From assembly GCF_037893015.1 (NCBI RefSeq), contig NC_133663.1, positions 3,981,378-4,045,377 on the forward strand: a stretch of DNA of 64,000 nucleotides, given 5' to 3'. The notes under the pieces are model-generated. The model was not told the DNA's origin. It saw only the letters and a program-made list of their open reading frames with translations, and ran no database searches. This document shows, in pieces, positions 1 through 10,807 of this stretch. How positions within the stretch are numbered: the stretch's first letter is position 1; each line of letters starts with the position of its first letter. The position numbers and the translations under genes were made by a program. This stretch comes from Macrotis lagotis. Its lineage: Eukaryota; Chordata; Mammalia; Peramelemorphia; Peramelidae.

Positions 1-131
1 TAAAGAAAAGGGCTGGTATCATGGATGGTTTCACAAGGTGGGGGTGGTGAGGGGAGGGAGAAAGGTGATAGGTAATGGAAGGGATGACTCATTTCCTTCT
101 TCAGTATCAATAAATGCCCTTGATATTGCAG

Positions 132-392
132 GATGCCATCCTTCAAAACCGAGAGTTGTGGCTGCTGATCAAAAAAAAGTGGGGAGTGCACTCTAAGAGT
201 CAGTATAGGAAATGGCAGAGGAAGCTAGCACAGGATCCCAGCTGGCCCCCCATGAATAGGACGGATTACTCAGGAGAGAGCAAAAATGGCTTCTATGTCA
301 ACTGTGCCTATGAAAACAGTGAATCACCACCGGTTCAGAAGGTCGATGTTACAGGGAGCAGTGCGGAGCAGCATTTCTGGACCCGGCTTTGA
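132..392 (+). CDS. ATP13A5: Terminal coding exon of a P5B-type ATPase, probably ATP13A5 (partial)
   Basis: This is the last coding exon of a P5-type (ATP13A) cation/polyamine-pump-like ATPase. It encodes the cytosolic C-terminal tail after the last membrane helix, 86 residues ending ..EQHFWTRL and TGA at 390-392. An acceptor (ATATTGCAG) ends at 131. An in-frame TAA at 111-113 excludes an earlier entry at the other AG (103-104), so the ATG at 114 is intronic. Recognisable parts are NRELWLLIKKKWG, HSKSQYRKWQRKLAQDPSWPP, MNRTDYSGESKNGFYVN and the EQHFW end, which I recall from ATP13A5/ATP13A4 tails. No catalytic motif lies in this exon. The neighbour PLAAT1 converges on it, as ATP13A5 does in human, which favours ATP13A5 over ATP13A4. 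The rest of the gene lies to the left of the window. The paralogue assignment is inferred; membership of the ATP13A family is more certain. Confidence 0.8.
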   Translation, partial: DAILQNRELWLLIKKKWGVHSKSQYRKWQRKLAQDPSWPPMNRTDYSGESKNGFYVNCAYENSESPPVQKVDVTGSSAEQHFWTRL

Positions 393-612
393 AGCCTCAG
401 CCTTATGTGATTCATTGAAAAACCTTGACCTGTGGATAAGAAGCATCTGTTTGGATCAAGTACAATGGAGGAGAAGGGATGCAACTTGTTTTGTGGCCTT
501 CCTCATCCAAGGATCCAAAAGAACTTTGTGAGTCTGTCTCCAAGAGAAGATTCCATTTGGGGCTGGGTCGCCCAGCACAAAGACAGTGAATCTCATGGAG
601 TAATTTATTGCT

Positions 613-618
613 AATAAA
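613..618 (+). promoter_or_regulatory. Poly(A) signal AATAAA of the ATP13A5-like gene
   Basis: A canonical AATAAA lies 221 bases after the stop codon, with T/G-rich sequence following (TGATCCAGTGTCTG, then CTTTTGG). This gives a short 3' UTR of about 0.25 kb. No competing hexamer occurs between the stop and this site. Confidence 0.6.
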
Positions 619-834
619 GTTGATCCAGTGTCTGAATAGCTGTAACCTTTTGGAATGCTGTCACTTTTCTGGGTGACCAAAGTCTTCATAGATGAGCAGT
701 AGCACACACAGAGAGGATTAGCTTTTATTTGGTCACTTTTAAACAATACTTGAGGGCTGGAGAATCACATGATTTTTAAGGTGCTGTTTCCCAACTGCTT
801 TTAAAAAAGACCCTCAACTTCAGGGTATTGGTGT

Positions 835-1040
835 GGATTGGATGTTAGACTTGGGGTCAGGAAGACCTGAGTTTAGAGCCTCCCTTTCTAACCACTATCT
901 AGCTATGTGACTCTTGGCAGGTTGCTTAACCTTCCTCATCTATAAAATTGAGATGATAGCATCTCTTTCCGGGTGTTGCCATAAGATGACATATCTAGTG
1001 ATCTGCAAACTTTAAAGCAATAAAAATGTGAGCTTTTATG
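835..1040 (+). repeat. Old MIR/CORE-type SINE
   Basis: The order GGGGTCAGGAAGACCTGAGTT, CTAGCTATGTGACTCTTGG, CTCATCTATAAAATTGAGATGAT and a tail ending in GCAATAAAAATGTGAGC matches the MIR layout (B-box-like part, CORE, 3' part). It is diverged, with no visible target duplication. Confidence 0.6.
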
Positions 1041-3095
1041 ACTGTCATTAACTATTAGTTATTCTTACTATATTTGTGGGACCATATACTTTGTTGGATA
1101 AAAAATATCCTCTGTCCCCCTTTTCCTATGTATAATTTATATAAAAGAGTAAAAATAATTTACTGACCTTTTTTGTAACAACATCTTCATTTCCAAGTTA
1201 AAACTTCTTATACCTGTTTCTCAGGCCATTCCTTGTAACAAAGAATTTTGAGAAAGATAGATCAGGTCTTCAAAACTCACACATCAAGTAAGTCTAATGG
1301 TCCTCACCTCGAATCCCTCCCCTCTGTAGAATGGGAAGGAGGTGACTTCTCTCTTCTTGTAAGGTAGACTTGGGCTTTCTAACTATAGGATTTAAGTTTC
1401 ATTTTATGGGTGTATTCTTCCATTTACATTGTGGCAGTCATTGTATCTGTTATTTTCCTATTTCTTTTAACTTTTTCTGGGCATCCATTCATCTAAGGCA
1501 GCTCCCCTCATTCACCACAGGTTCATCATAATTAGGAAGCACAGTTACTTATTCCTTGTGTCAGTGGTCATCTGCTCTGTTTCTAGTTCTTTATTACTCC
1601 ACAAAAAGGGTCTGGAATTAGTATGAGGATGGATTTGACCTCCTTGGGGTATTGCAGAGGGGGTTTTCTGTATCAAAGGTCATGGAGACTTTAGTCACTT
1701 TCTTAGTAGAATTTCAAATGTGAATATGAAGCCTCACTTCCAACAAAATTCTGGTCCCAATTATAATAACGAGTGTGTATTAAAAAGTCCTGGGAGGTGG
1801 CAAGACTTCAAGTGCTATTCTGTTAGCAGCATATGGGTATAGTGTTGATAGCCATTTGTGCTGCCCCCAGCAGGAGGAAGAGACCTTGCAAGGATATCTC
1901 TTGGTGTGGTATCTCAGAGTGGCAGCCTGGGGGTCTTGACTGACCCTCACTTCATTATAGAGTGGTCTGTACTATAGTTCAGTAATAGAATTAATAAAGT
2001 TTAAAAATTGAACAGATCTGTGACTTCATCATTGTAGGTACTCCTTCCAAAGGTCCAGACTGCAACCTATCCATGTCTGTCCATCTTGAATGACTTTTGG
2101 TTAAGTACTACAATCAGTTTGTCTCAAGGATATATTTATGGACTTTATTCCATAAAGGAATATGATATGTTTATGTATTATTCGATGATGATATATAAAG
2201 AACCTAGAAGAAAGCTGTCTTTCACATATCTATTCTTGCTGTTGTTTATTAACAGCATTAGAATTACTGTTATTTTAAATCTGAATTCTCCCTATCTTTC
2301 TCAGACTGGAAGGCTACCGGTCATTCATGAGTTTGATTGACATGAATTCTTCCTTAGTCAACCTGCTACACCACCACCCAACTCCCTCTCAGCTGAGGAC
2401 AACAATTGACTTTAACCCAACTATAACTCATTAGTCCTGAACTCAAATCAACTAATAGGGATTGCAGGTGTGTTATCTCCATGCCTGGCTAATATTCCTC
2501 TGTATAAAAACATCTCTAAAGGAATTTCCAATGATTCATGTTCAAATCCAGTCAATTCATCAGATAGTAAATGTTTTGATGTTCTAGTAAATTATATGTT
2601 CCTTGCTGAGGTTACAAATTAAGGACCCTGAAGAGTGTCCCAAAACACAGCTTTGTATGTAAAACTTGTCCATCACATTCAAAGACAGCAAATTTAATTC
2701 ATTTCCACTGATAATGCTCCCACTCTTCCACATTCCTCCTCTAATGAAGTTTTCCCCATCATTTATTTAGTGTTATCAGGAACTGGAGAGTCAAGATACA
2801 TTGAGGACCTAACATGTACCTGGCATCATGTTATGCAGATATGTCACTCAGTAAAGGGTTCCCCAATCTTTGGGTCACCCAAAGCCTTCACTAATATGCA
2901 AAGGTTACAATGACCTTTTACCCAGAACTAAAGAGCAGAAGGGAACTCGGAGACCTTTAGCCTAGCCCAAACCTAACCAGAACAAGAATTCCCTTGACAA
3001 CACATCTCTGTATCTTCACCATTGAATGACCATGTACAGATGCATCAGCTGTGGTAAAAATAATTCATATGACCTAAACAACTCAGCAATCTAAT
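1041..3095. other. Intergenic stretch with no gene recognised
   Basis: AT-rich sequence between the two convergent genes. The only thing I could tie to a known family is the short 7SL/Alu-like piece at 2434-2494. The open frame of 84 codons at 2086-2340 has no recognisable domain. Confidence 0.5.
2434..2494 (-). repeat. Possible 7SL/Alu-like fragment
   Basis: On the + strand, TCCTGAACTCAA (2435-2446) is followed by GGGATTGCAGGTGTG (2458-2472) and CCATGCCTGGCTAAT (2479-2493). These blocks occur in the same order in the reverse complement of the 5' domain of 7SL RNA and of Alu elements, with about 28 bases missing between the first two. A decayed 7SL retrocopy is the simplest reading. Chance similarity is not excluded. 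Confidence 0.4.
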
Positions 3096-3654
3096 GTGGT
3101 TATACCCTCCCATAATCCAGGTTACAGCTCATCCATTATTACTTCTCATCTTGTCCATGCTCTCCCCATGAATAATCAACAGGGGTTCTACCCAACATGC
3201 TGGGACCTTCCTCTAGCTCTTCTGATAAGGGGTGACTACCAACAGGAAATGTGGGTCATCCATCCCTTTATCTTGCTGTCTTTCTGTTGTCCCATCTCCC
3301 TGCTATTATCATTTGTGTCACTTCACTGTATATCTTCACAAGTTTCAGCCTGCTCAGACCCACCCCCCTCATCCCTCCTGCCCTTGGGGAGACCCATAGC
3401 TTTACTCTCTATGATTTCTCATGAAACATCAGCAGATGAATATTCATATTCAAAAGACAGGCCTCTCGATTCAGGGAGATGCTTTATTTGAAAAGCATCA
3501 ACAATTTTCAAAGGAGGCCAAATGGATCAGTGTCCTATGAGACCCAGGATTCCCAAGCTTGAGCTCATGCTGGTCCCATCTGTCTGATTCAATGGCCCCT
3601 GGCATCAATGAGAATTCTAGGTTAAGGAGAAATGTTCCATTTTGCCAAACTAGG

Positions 3655-3782
3655 AGAGGCAGGATTGAATTGGAAAAATTGGACTTGGAATCAAGGAGAT
3701 CTATGCTTATCTTCTGTCTCAGCTGCTTCATCTGTAAGTGATAGGAATGGGATTGACTAGCCTCTAAGGTCTCTTCCTGATC
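3655..3782 (+). repeat. MIR-type SINE fragment
   Basis: GGACTTGGAATCAAGGAGATC, then CAGCTGCTTCATCTGTAAG and CCTCTAAGGTCTCTTCCTG, is a shortened MIR-like copy that runs straight into the TATC/ATAC microsatellite. The TCTATC run at its 3' end may have seeded that microsatellite. Confidence 0.5.
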
Positions 3783-3863
3783 TATCTATCTATCTACCTA
3801 TGTACGTATACATATATATACATATATGTATATATGTATATACATATATACATATATACATAT

Positions 3864-3906
<43 letters not shown>

Positions 3907-3912
3907 TATATA
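3783..3912. repeat. TATC then ATATAC/AT microsatellite
   Basis: Four TATC units pass into about 110 bases of ATAC, ATATAC and pure AT steps. This is a compound simple repeat able to form hairpins. It makes an artefactual Tyr/Ile-rich open frame from 3826. Confidence 0.95.
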
Positions 3913-4294
3913 ATGATCCTTCAAAGTAGTTGGTGGCTAGGCTTCCCAAGGCTGACTTATCCATGGGTGAAGCCCAAATTTTCTCTCCCTATCCTGCCCT
4001 TCACCAAGTGTGGCCACACTGACCATGAAATGTCAAGGTCCAGATCAAGGCCTTGGGCACTCTGGGTGGTCTGTTTGCCCCTAGTCAGGCCTTTTTGGTC
4101 CTCAGGCTTCAATGGGAAAAGGCAAGCCTGAGGAATCTACAAATTCTCATTGACATGGAGTGTGGGGATGTAGTGCTTTCCAGATGACAGCCCATTTTGA
4201 TAAGATAAAAAAATTGAGGATCACAGGTAGATTCTTGCTGAGAAAGTATTAAACCTGAAAAACACCTTAACCCACACAACATCAATTCAATTCA

Positions 4295-4440
4295 AAGGCT
4301 TATCACTTTTTGGACTGGAAGAGACTTCAGAGGTATTCTAATCCAGTCTGCTCACTTTGTAGAGAAGGAAAGGGGTTGAATAAGGCCACACAGGTGATCA
4401 GTGACTGAGGCTAAATCCTGGATGGCAAGTTCAGAGTTAT
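4295..4440 (-). repeat. MIR-type SINE fragment, reverse orientation
   Basis: The + strand shows GGACTGGAAGAGACTTCAGAG, CTAATCCAGTCTGCTCA, GAGAAGGAAAGGGGTTGAAT and CACACAGGTGATCAGTGACTG, the usual reverse-MIR order. It is old and diverged. Confidence 0.5.
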
Positions 4441-5253
4441 TTGCATTAGATCATGTTGAATGACGATCATTGGCCAGATATTAGAACATCTGGAAAGTGA
4501 GGGGTGTAGATTATTTTACCAGTCTGAGAAGCCTCTATGGGAAGAGCAAAGTGGCGTAGATGAATTCTCCAGATTAAAGACTTTTCTTTATAATTAGGAG
4601 GGGTCTTGTTTTTTTTTCCTAACCTAGTTATAAACTACTCACAAGTGTTTCTGAAGGAGGACATTGTTCCTCAATGCTTTTTAAAAATGAGATATGGTAT
4701 GTTCATCCCATATTTACCTTGTCACAGGGCCAAGTGACATGCTTAGGATCATATAATGAGGACTGCTTTCTACCCTCCATCTAAGATGTGTCTTCATGGT
4801 GCCTTTTATATTATTATATTATTCATATTTCTATATATAATATTATCCATCCAAAGGAAGAAAATTCAAACTGCACTTGCCACACCTTCCCAAATTCTAA
4901 CTAGCCTTCAAAAAGCAGCACCCCCTAACTGAACCATCACTCATACCATGAAAATACACAACACGAGAAGAGCATTACAAAATAACTGCATCAAAATGGT
5001 GACCAATTTAGCCTGGGAACAGAATAGGAGACTTCAGGAACCTTGGAAAAATCCTGAAAAGCCAAGCCAGGGTAATAATTAGGAGACTTTGCCCAACACA
5101 CCAACTGCACCAACACGGAGTTTATTTGGAGGTGCTTCTGAGGGGCCCTTCCCCAAAAGGGAGGTTTTCAAAAGGTACCACAACCCTCTCCATATTTCTT
5201 TTGCTGTCATCAAAATAGAACTGCACAGAATTCCATTTTTAAAATCTCAGTTA

Positions 5254-5419
5254 AGGGGCGGCTAGGTGGTGCAGTGGATAGAGCACCAGCCCTGGGGTCA
5301 GGAGGACCTGAGTTCAAATCCAGTCTCAAACACTCAATAATTACCTAGCTGTGTGGCCTTGGGAAAGCCACTTAACCCCATTTGCCTTGCAAAAAACCTA
5401 AAAATAAAAAAAATAAAAT
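5254..5419 (+). repeat. tRNA-headed CORE-SINE with 13-bp target duplication
   Basis: A complete copy: head GGGGCGGCTAGGTGGTGCAG with A-box-like and B-box-like (GAGTTCAAATCC) Pol III sites, a CORE part (ACCTAGCTGTGTGGCCTTGG) and an A-rich tail. It is flanked by AAAATCTCAGTTA at 5241-5253 and again at 5420-5432. The A-starting duplication and A tail point to L1-driven insertion. It carries the GGACCTGAG variant. Confidence 0.92.
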
Positions 5420-5439
5420 AAAATCTCAGTTATATGGAT

Positions 5440-5640
5440 TGAGCACAGTGTAGAAAGAACTGGCTCTGCATTGTCCCTCAGATATCTGCTAGTTGGGTGA
5501 ATGTACCTTCTCCTCATCTGTAAATTGGTGGTGGTGGTGGGGAATAATTCCTGTGGACCCCTGCTCCTTGGGTTCTTGTGAAGGTCAAATGAAATGATGC
5601 ATGTGAAGACTTTGCCATATAATGGACATTACCACTGTTA
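5440..5640 (+). repeat. MIR-type SINE fragment
   Basis: GAACTGGCTCTGCATTGTCC, TCCTCATCTGTAAATTGGTGG, GGTTCTTGTGAAGGTCAAATG and GATGCATGTGAAGACTTTGCC follow the order of the MIR 3' half. A short GGT run sits at 5527-5538. Confidence 0.5.
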
Positions 5641-6070
5641 CTAGGCTTTCTCTCTCAGAATGGCCATGAGCAGGGTTAATATGTAAGCTATTGATCATAC
5701 CATAATATGACATCCTGAGTCCAAAAAGGATGTGAGGTTTGGAGTGGCATGTTGGAGTGAGGCAGTCTTTGGTAATGCAAGGCAGACTTGGGAACTGAGA
5801 ACAAAGAGTTGAGGAATGGGGAGCCCTGCTAGGGGTGCAGGGAAAGGGCATAGGAAAGTGATGTGGAAAGACCATGAAAACAAGTTTTTATAAATTGCCC
5901 TGCCCTGTCCTGAGTGGGGTTGCTGTTAAAAGGGGCATGTCTTCCCTTCCTCTTTTTTTAAGAGGCAGTATGAAATAGAGGGTGGAAAACCAGCCTGGAA
6001 AGAGTGAAGCTGGCTTTATATCTGCCTCTGATATCTATATCCTAGCTTATCACCCAGGAGCTCCAGACCA

Positions 6071-6270
6071 GAGGTGTCAAACAGTTGGCCTGCACCAGGT
6101 CAGCATGTAATTGAAGAATATTCAACAATATCAATGAAAATATGATAGACCTAGGCTAATGCCTCTGTGGGGGGTTCTACGTCAATCTGTGGCCAAAGGA
6201 ATCATTTGGATTGATTTAATGGTTCCTATTTCCATCTGGGTTTGATGCTACAACTCTAGACACCTGCTTT
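6071..6270. mobile_element. Possible hAT-type DNA transposon remnant
   Basis: It begins with CAGAGGTGTCAAACAGTTGGCC, a start typical of mammalian hAT/Charlie-group elements (CAGNGGTGTCAAAC...), and ends near GGTTTGATGCTACAACTCTAG, which resembles a decayed inverted terminal repeat. No transposase reading frame remains. Family uncertain. Confidence 0.45.
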
Positions 6271-7149
6271 GGACTCTTCATTAAGGCAATGACCTCCCTT
6301 AGTGGAGGGAACTCTCTCACTTAGGGAGTTCTTTATACTGATGATCTAAACTTCTCAGCTTGGGGTTTATAAGGAGGCACATACAGACTTGAAATGGAAA
6401 GGTCTGCCCCTGGAGGAATAGGCAAGAGGGTTGTGTTGAAGTTAATGTTTACCTCCTGATTCCCAATCTGTGGCACTTATCCCTACACCCATTATCAGAC
6501 TGAGAAGCTTGGATCAGGCATTGAAGAGCCTTTGGGTCTAAATCATCCAAGGATTTCTCTACCCCTATACCTCAGGTACAGAGAAAACTCCTAGACCCAG
6601 ATCTGACTTAAGAATGGAAAGGGAAGAGGGCTCAGAATGTCGGATCTTCCTCACAGGCTGTGGCATGGTCTTTTGAATTCAGGAATCTCAATCCAGAAAG
6701 GATCTCAGAGAGACTTTTCTAGCCCAAAGCTATCATCCTGGTGGGGAGGATATGACTTCTAATGAACTAGTATCTTCCCATATAAACTATGGATTTCCTT
6801 CCTTTCTAAGAGTTGGCACTTGAGGGTCTGGCTTACTCTAGGACCAGGGCAGAGGCAGTTCTCTCCCCACATAATAAATACAAGGAAATCATCTTTTGGA
6901 AAGAAAATAGTCTCTTCTTATGATTAAATATCAAATAGAAAATCCCCTGCCCTAGCTCCACAGACCCACAGTATATCCGTATAGGGAACCTGCAGCATTC
7001 AGAGACATGGAAACTTGGGTAAGGGAGATGGGTGTTGCCAGGGAATCATTGAGCTCAATTAATGATTCCATAAAAAGGGATTTTAATGCATCCCATGGCT
7101 GACTGTTTTCTCACAATTTCATAAGTTCTAAGATTTCTTCAATAAATTG
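6271..7149. other. 3' flank of the PLAAT1-like gene
   Basis: Mostly unique sequence that will include the PLAAT1 3' UTR. Read on the - strand, an ATTAAA (7087-7082), 63 bases after the stop, is the only near-canonical poly(A) hexamer close by. A longer 3' UTR cannot be excluded. Confidence 0.4.
7082..7087 (-). promoter_or_regulatory. Candidate poly(A) signal ATTAAA for PLAAT1
   Basis: The hexamer TTTAAT on the + strand reads ATTAAA on the gene strand, 63 bases past the stop codon. This is the second most common poly(A) signal. I see no clear G/T-rich element after it, so support is weak. Confidence 0.3.
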
Positions 7150-7251
7150 TTAATAGTGTTTTTGCCTTTGTTTGCTCGGAAGCAAGCCAAGGAGGGAGAA
7201 GGCGCTGGCAGCAGCAGTTACAATCCCAATGACACCAATTGCTCGGTTGGC
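7150..7251 (-). CDS. PLAAT1: PLAAT1-like gene, coding exon 3 (C-terminal membrane segment)
   Basis: This last coding exon supplies residues 137-169 and the stop (TAA at 7152-7150). The acceptor TTACAG lies at 7257-7252. The joined frame starts ANRAIGVIGIVTAAASAFSL, a hydrophobic stretch that is the C-terminal membrane anchor of PLAAT proteins, and ends with a basic tail SKQRQKHY. The human protein, as I recall it, also continues EQANRAI across this junction and ends in a short basic tail. The exon joins exon 2 in phase 0. The total length, 169 residues, is within one residue of the 168 I recall for human PLAAT1. Confidence 0.9.
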   Translation of the reverse strand, partial: ANRAIGVIGIVTAAASAFSLLGLLPSKQRQKHY

Positions 7252-7794
7252 CTGTAAGGAAAGAAAATGAAATAGAAAGGTCTCCTTTGGAAGAGAATCC
7301 AGTGGTCCCAATGACAATCTGCTTCTCCATTCCTTCCTTCCTTCCTTACATCAAGACAAAGGTCATTTCTACTTTGGCTTTCATATTTGTGAAGATGAAG
7401 ACATTTTTCTTAATTCCCCAAGATAGAATGTGAATTCCAATGAGTTTGTAATAACTAATTCACATAAATGAACTGATTGTCAGGCCACTGAGGCAGGGTC
7501 AGTGCCAAGGAAAATATCTTCGTTTATTATATTTATTGTGAGAAACAAATAGCCCATGAGGACTGGGAAGGAGGTTTGAGAATAAAGGATTCAAGGCATG
7601 TGATTGGGTTGATCCACTCCCACATCACATCAGACAGGCCCAATTTACCTTTAAATTTCATGAAAAATCAATATTAGTGTTTACTGTCTTTTCAAATTAA
7701 TTTCTCATGCAGACAACTCAAACTGATCAGTCAGGGGGCATCTCCCCCCACCCCTGCAAAGGGGAATCTCCATCAATCTCATCAGATATAGACA

Positions 7795-8000
7795 GTGGAA
7801 ACTGGTACAGTGAAAAGAGCCTTTGGCCTGAATTCAGGAAGACCTGATTCAAATCCAGCCTCAGACGCTTAGTTGTGTGACCTTGGATAAGCCATTCAAT
7901 CTCTGTCCATCTCAGTTTACCCATCTGTCAAACATCTACCTCCCTCAGCTGTCGGGCAGGATCAAACGTGAGTATAACCATAAAGTATGTTGTCAAATTG
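7795..8000 (+). repeat. MIR-type SINE in PLAAT1 intron
   Basis: It contains TTCAGGAAGACCTGATTCAAA, TTAGTTGTGTGACCTTGG, TCTCAGTTTACCCATCTGTC and a 3' part with AGGATCAAACGTGAGTATAAC. Nearly full length, it lies antisense to the gene in the last intron. Confidence 0.65.
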
Positions 8001-8474
8001 TTGTGATTATCCTAACATTCCCTGAGAGTCAGCCAGGTCTGGATTCAGTCTTGTTTGTTCCAAGACTTGCTGTGTTCTTTTCTTAACTTCACTTTCTCGT
8101 TTGTAAACTGTGACTATCTGGTACACAAGATCATTTTGAGGTTCCATTTAACTAAGAGGTTTCAAATGTCCTTGGCAGGCCATGAATTCCTATGGGAAAG
8201 CCAGTCATTGAGTCATGGTGTTCTGCGCAAGACTGGTGTCAGTGACATCAGGAGGAGGAGTTAGGGCTTACTGATCAATTGGAATTGAGAAGAAAGGGAG
8301 AGAGACAGATCAAAGAAAAAAATTGGTTGTGAATTTGGGAGACTGGCTGATCATCTCAGTACCACTAGCAGTGAAGTCTGGAAATGGAGGACGATTGGGG
8401 CAGAGCTGATTGGTTTGTTCTTAGTCAGGAGAAGCAGGGTGCCTGGGAGCAACTAGAACCAGGGGTTTAGAATT

Positions 8475-8645
8475 AGAGAAGCCAGGTCTAGGGAGGAAAA
8501 GGACCTCTGAGGAGCTCTAGTCCAAACCCCTCATTTTGCCAGTGAGGAAGCTGGAGTTCCGAGAAGGCAAATGACTATACCAAGGTTGCATGAAAATTAA
8601 GTGTCTGAGCTAGAACCCAGGTCATCTTATTCCAGAGTCAATAAA
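8475..8645 (-). repeat. MIR-type SINE fragment in PLAAT1 intron
   Basis: The + strand reads AGGACCTCTGAGGAGCTCTAG, CCCCTCATTTTGCCAGTGAG and TGTCTGAGCTAGAACCCAGG, a reverse-oriented old SINE about 130 bases from exon 2. Confidence 0.5.
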
Positions 8646-8775
8646 TACATTATGTACTATGCCAAGAGAAAAGAAAAGATTTTCCCTAAGGGAAGAAATC
8701 TCTCCTCTGGGCTAAGTGCATCAATCTTCAGAAAACCAGAGCCAAAGGTCAGGTGGGGGAGAGAGCCAGACTTAC

Positions 8776-9044
8776 CTGCTCTGAAATTCCTTCTCCATAT
8801 CGGATCAAAGTCACAAAGTGCTCGCAGTTGTTGACCAGCAGGTCATAGGACACCTCCTGCCCAATAAGGAACTCCGAAAGGTGGATGATTTTGTCTAACG
8901 GCAGAGGCGGGTACACGTCATCATATTTGTTATTGATTCGGTAAACATCGGTTCCCACAACATCCTTCAAGAGCTGCATCCGTACCAGGGCCTTTTTGCT
9001 GAATACAGACTTGGCACTTGTGAAGGGAACTGGAGAGTTCTCCT
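8776..9044 (-). CDS. PLAAT1: PLAAT1-like gene, coding exon 2 (catalytic LRAT/NlpC-P60 core)
   Basis: This exon encodes residues 47-136 (codon 47 is split G|AG). The acceptor CTTTCAG is at about 9051-9045 and the donor GTAAG at 8775-8771, giving 269 bases. It contains [19 protein letters not shown], the [14 protein letters not shown] segment and the family signature [15 protein letters not shown], with C120 as the catalytic thiol of this class. PLAAT enzymes cleave acyl chains from phospholipids and transfer them to phosphatidylethanolamine to make N-acyl-PE, acting at membranes. PLAAT1 has also been linked to organelle degradation in the lens and to cardiolipin remodelling. The wording ([26 protein letters not shown]) is closer to PLAAT1 than to PLAAT2-5 as I remember them. 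The coding frame shows no break. Confidence 0.95.
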
Positions 9045-9349
9045 CTGAAAGAGAAGAGGGCAAAGGCTGAGGTCGGGCACCTGTGGGGGCCAGGTAGCCT
9101 GGGCTGAGCCACTTCCCTTGGCTTTGAACGATCATTTGGAAAAGTCAAAACATTCAACTTTATTCTTCCAGCTCTGCAGGGCTGAAGAAAGGATAACCAC
9201 AGTAAGAACAACAAACCACAAATACAAATAAGAAAACGGGTACAAATGATGATACGTGCAAAGAATAAAAATACAAACAAATGCAAGTAATTAAAAAACA
9301 CAAATAAAAACCCAGTAACTTTCATGACAATTAGGAACAAAATGGCCCA

Positions 9350-9634
9350 GTGGCAGCTGGTGGCTCAGTGGATTGAGCACTGGTCTTAGAGTTAAAATGC
9401 CAGGAGTTTGAATCTGGTTTCAGACACTTGGCTCCTACTAGCTGTGTGATCTCAGACTAGTCTCTTTAATTGCCTCATATCCAAGGTCTGGTCACTGGAC
9501 CTAGATGACTGTGGAGAAGCAAGTTGAGGCTGGTGACTTAGCACAGCCCACACTCACTGAAATCCAATTGTTCCCGGATGTCATGGTCTTCTTTGAAAAT
9601 GAAGGACCAACGTTATTATTGTTATTATTATTAT
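9350..9634 (+). repeat. Long SINE with GAAGGAC-type 3' end
   Basis: The head (GGCAGCTGGTGGCTCAGTGG) matches the common SINE head. After the CORE part comes a separate 3' section (GGTCTGGTCACTGGACCTAGA, GGAGAAGCAAGTTGAGGCTGG, TGGTCTTCTTTGAAAATGAAGGACC) ending in a TTATTATTG simple run. It shares this layout with copies at 12807-13113 and 54614-54912. It lies in PLAAT1 intron 1. Confidence 0.75.
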
Positions 9635-9654
9635 CTTCAGGCTAGCTGGGGGCC

Positions 9655-10350
9655 TGACATCTGATATGCACTTTTTAAAAACAAAGCTTTTATTGTATTT
9701 TTTTCCAAAACCCTGCAAAGATAGTTTTTGACATCTACTCTGTTGCAAGCTTTAGAGTTCCACATTTTTCTACCACCTTCCCTTGCCTCCCCACTTCCCC
9801 ATGGCAATGAATAATCATGTTTGACATATTTCCATATTAGTCTTGTGAAAGAAGAATCAGAAGGAAGGAAGAAAAACATGAGAAAGAAACAACAAAAGAA
9901 ATTTTAAAAATAAACATAGGATACTTTACTCTGCATTCGGACTCCACTTTTTTCTCTATACGTAGATACTATTTTCTTTAACAAGCCTCTCAGGATCACT
10001 GAATTGCTAACAGAAGTTGCTTCCATTAATGCTGATCATCTCACAGTGTGGCTTATTAATGTGTACAGTGTTTTTCTTGGTTCCGCTCACTTCCCTCAGC
10101 AGCAGTTCATTAAAATCTTTCCAGGCTTTTCCAAAGTCTGGCTGCTCATGATTTCTTAGGGAACACTAATATTCTATCACATTCATATGCCTTAGCTTGT
10201 CCAGCCATTCCCCAATGGGTGGGCATCCTCTTAATTTCCAATTCTTTGCCACCACAAACAGAGCTGCTCTAGATGTTATATACATGTTGAGTCTTTTACC
10301 CTTTTTAGGATTTCTTGAGATAACCCCAGGAGGGTTATTGCTGGGTCAAA
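9655..10350 (-). mobile_element. L1 LINE 3' fragment, reverse orientation
   Basis: Read on the - strand it gives the end of L1 ORF2 and the 3' UTR. Clear markers on the + strand are CATTCCCCAATGGGTGGGCA, CCAATTCTTTGCCACCACAA, CAGAGCTGCT and TATTGCTGGGTCAAAGGATA. These recur in the L1 pieces at 47.1 and 54.1 kb. The 5' part is missing and many stops are present. It is intronic to PLAAT1. Confidence 0.8.
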
Positions 10351-10653
10351 GGATATACACAGATTTTTATATATAGTTTTTTTTTATATATAGTATGTGA
10401 TTTTTTCCTTAATGTTATTGCCTACCTTCTTATTCTCAGCAGGATAGAGGTCTTAGTGATCCCTGAGAATTGGATAATCCAAGATAGCTTGTTCCGAATG
10501 TAAAGAGCTCAGAATCATTAGCCAACAGAAAACAGAACTCACAACAGAATTATTTGTAAATAAGAAGAAACTACCAGCATCAATATGACACTTAAATTCT
10601 TTCACCTTCAGGTAATGCAATGCTCTAATTTGGTGAAGATTGGCACTGGATGG

Positions 10654-10807
10654 GGTGGCTAGGTGGCACAGTAGATAGAGCACTGGCCCTGGAGTCAGGA
10701 GTACCTGAGTTCAAATCTTCCTCAGACACTTAATAATGACCTAGCTGTGTGGCCTTGGGCAAGTCACTTAACCCCATTGCCTTGCAAAAAAAAAAAACTA
10801 AAAAAAA
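10654..10807 (+). repeat. tRNA-headed CORE-SINE
   Basis: Complete copy with GTACCTGAG variant and an A tail of two A-runs. The flanks AAGATTGGCACTGGATGG (10636-10653) and AAGATTGACACAGGATGG (10808-10825) are an 18-bp target duplication with two differences, so this copy is older than those with perfect duplications. Confidence 0.9.

Noticed and set aside
114-131. ATG at 114 as part of the ATPase exon
   Set aside because: An in-frame TAA precedes it at 111-113 and an acceptor AG lies at 130-131, so these codons are intron.
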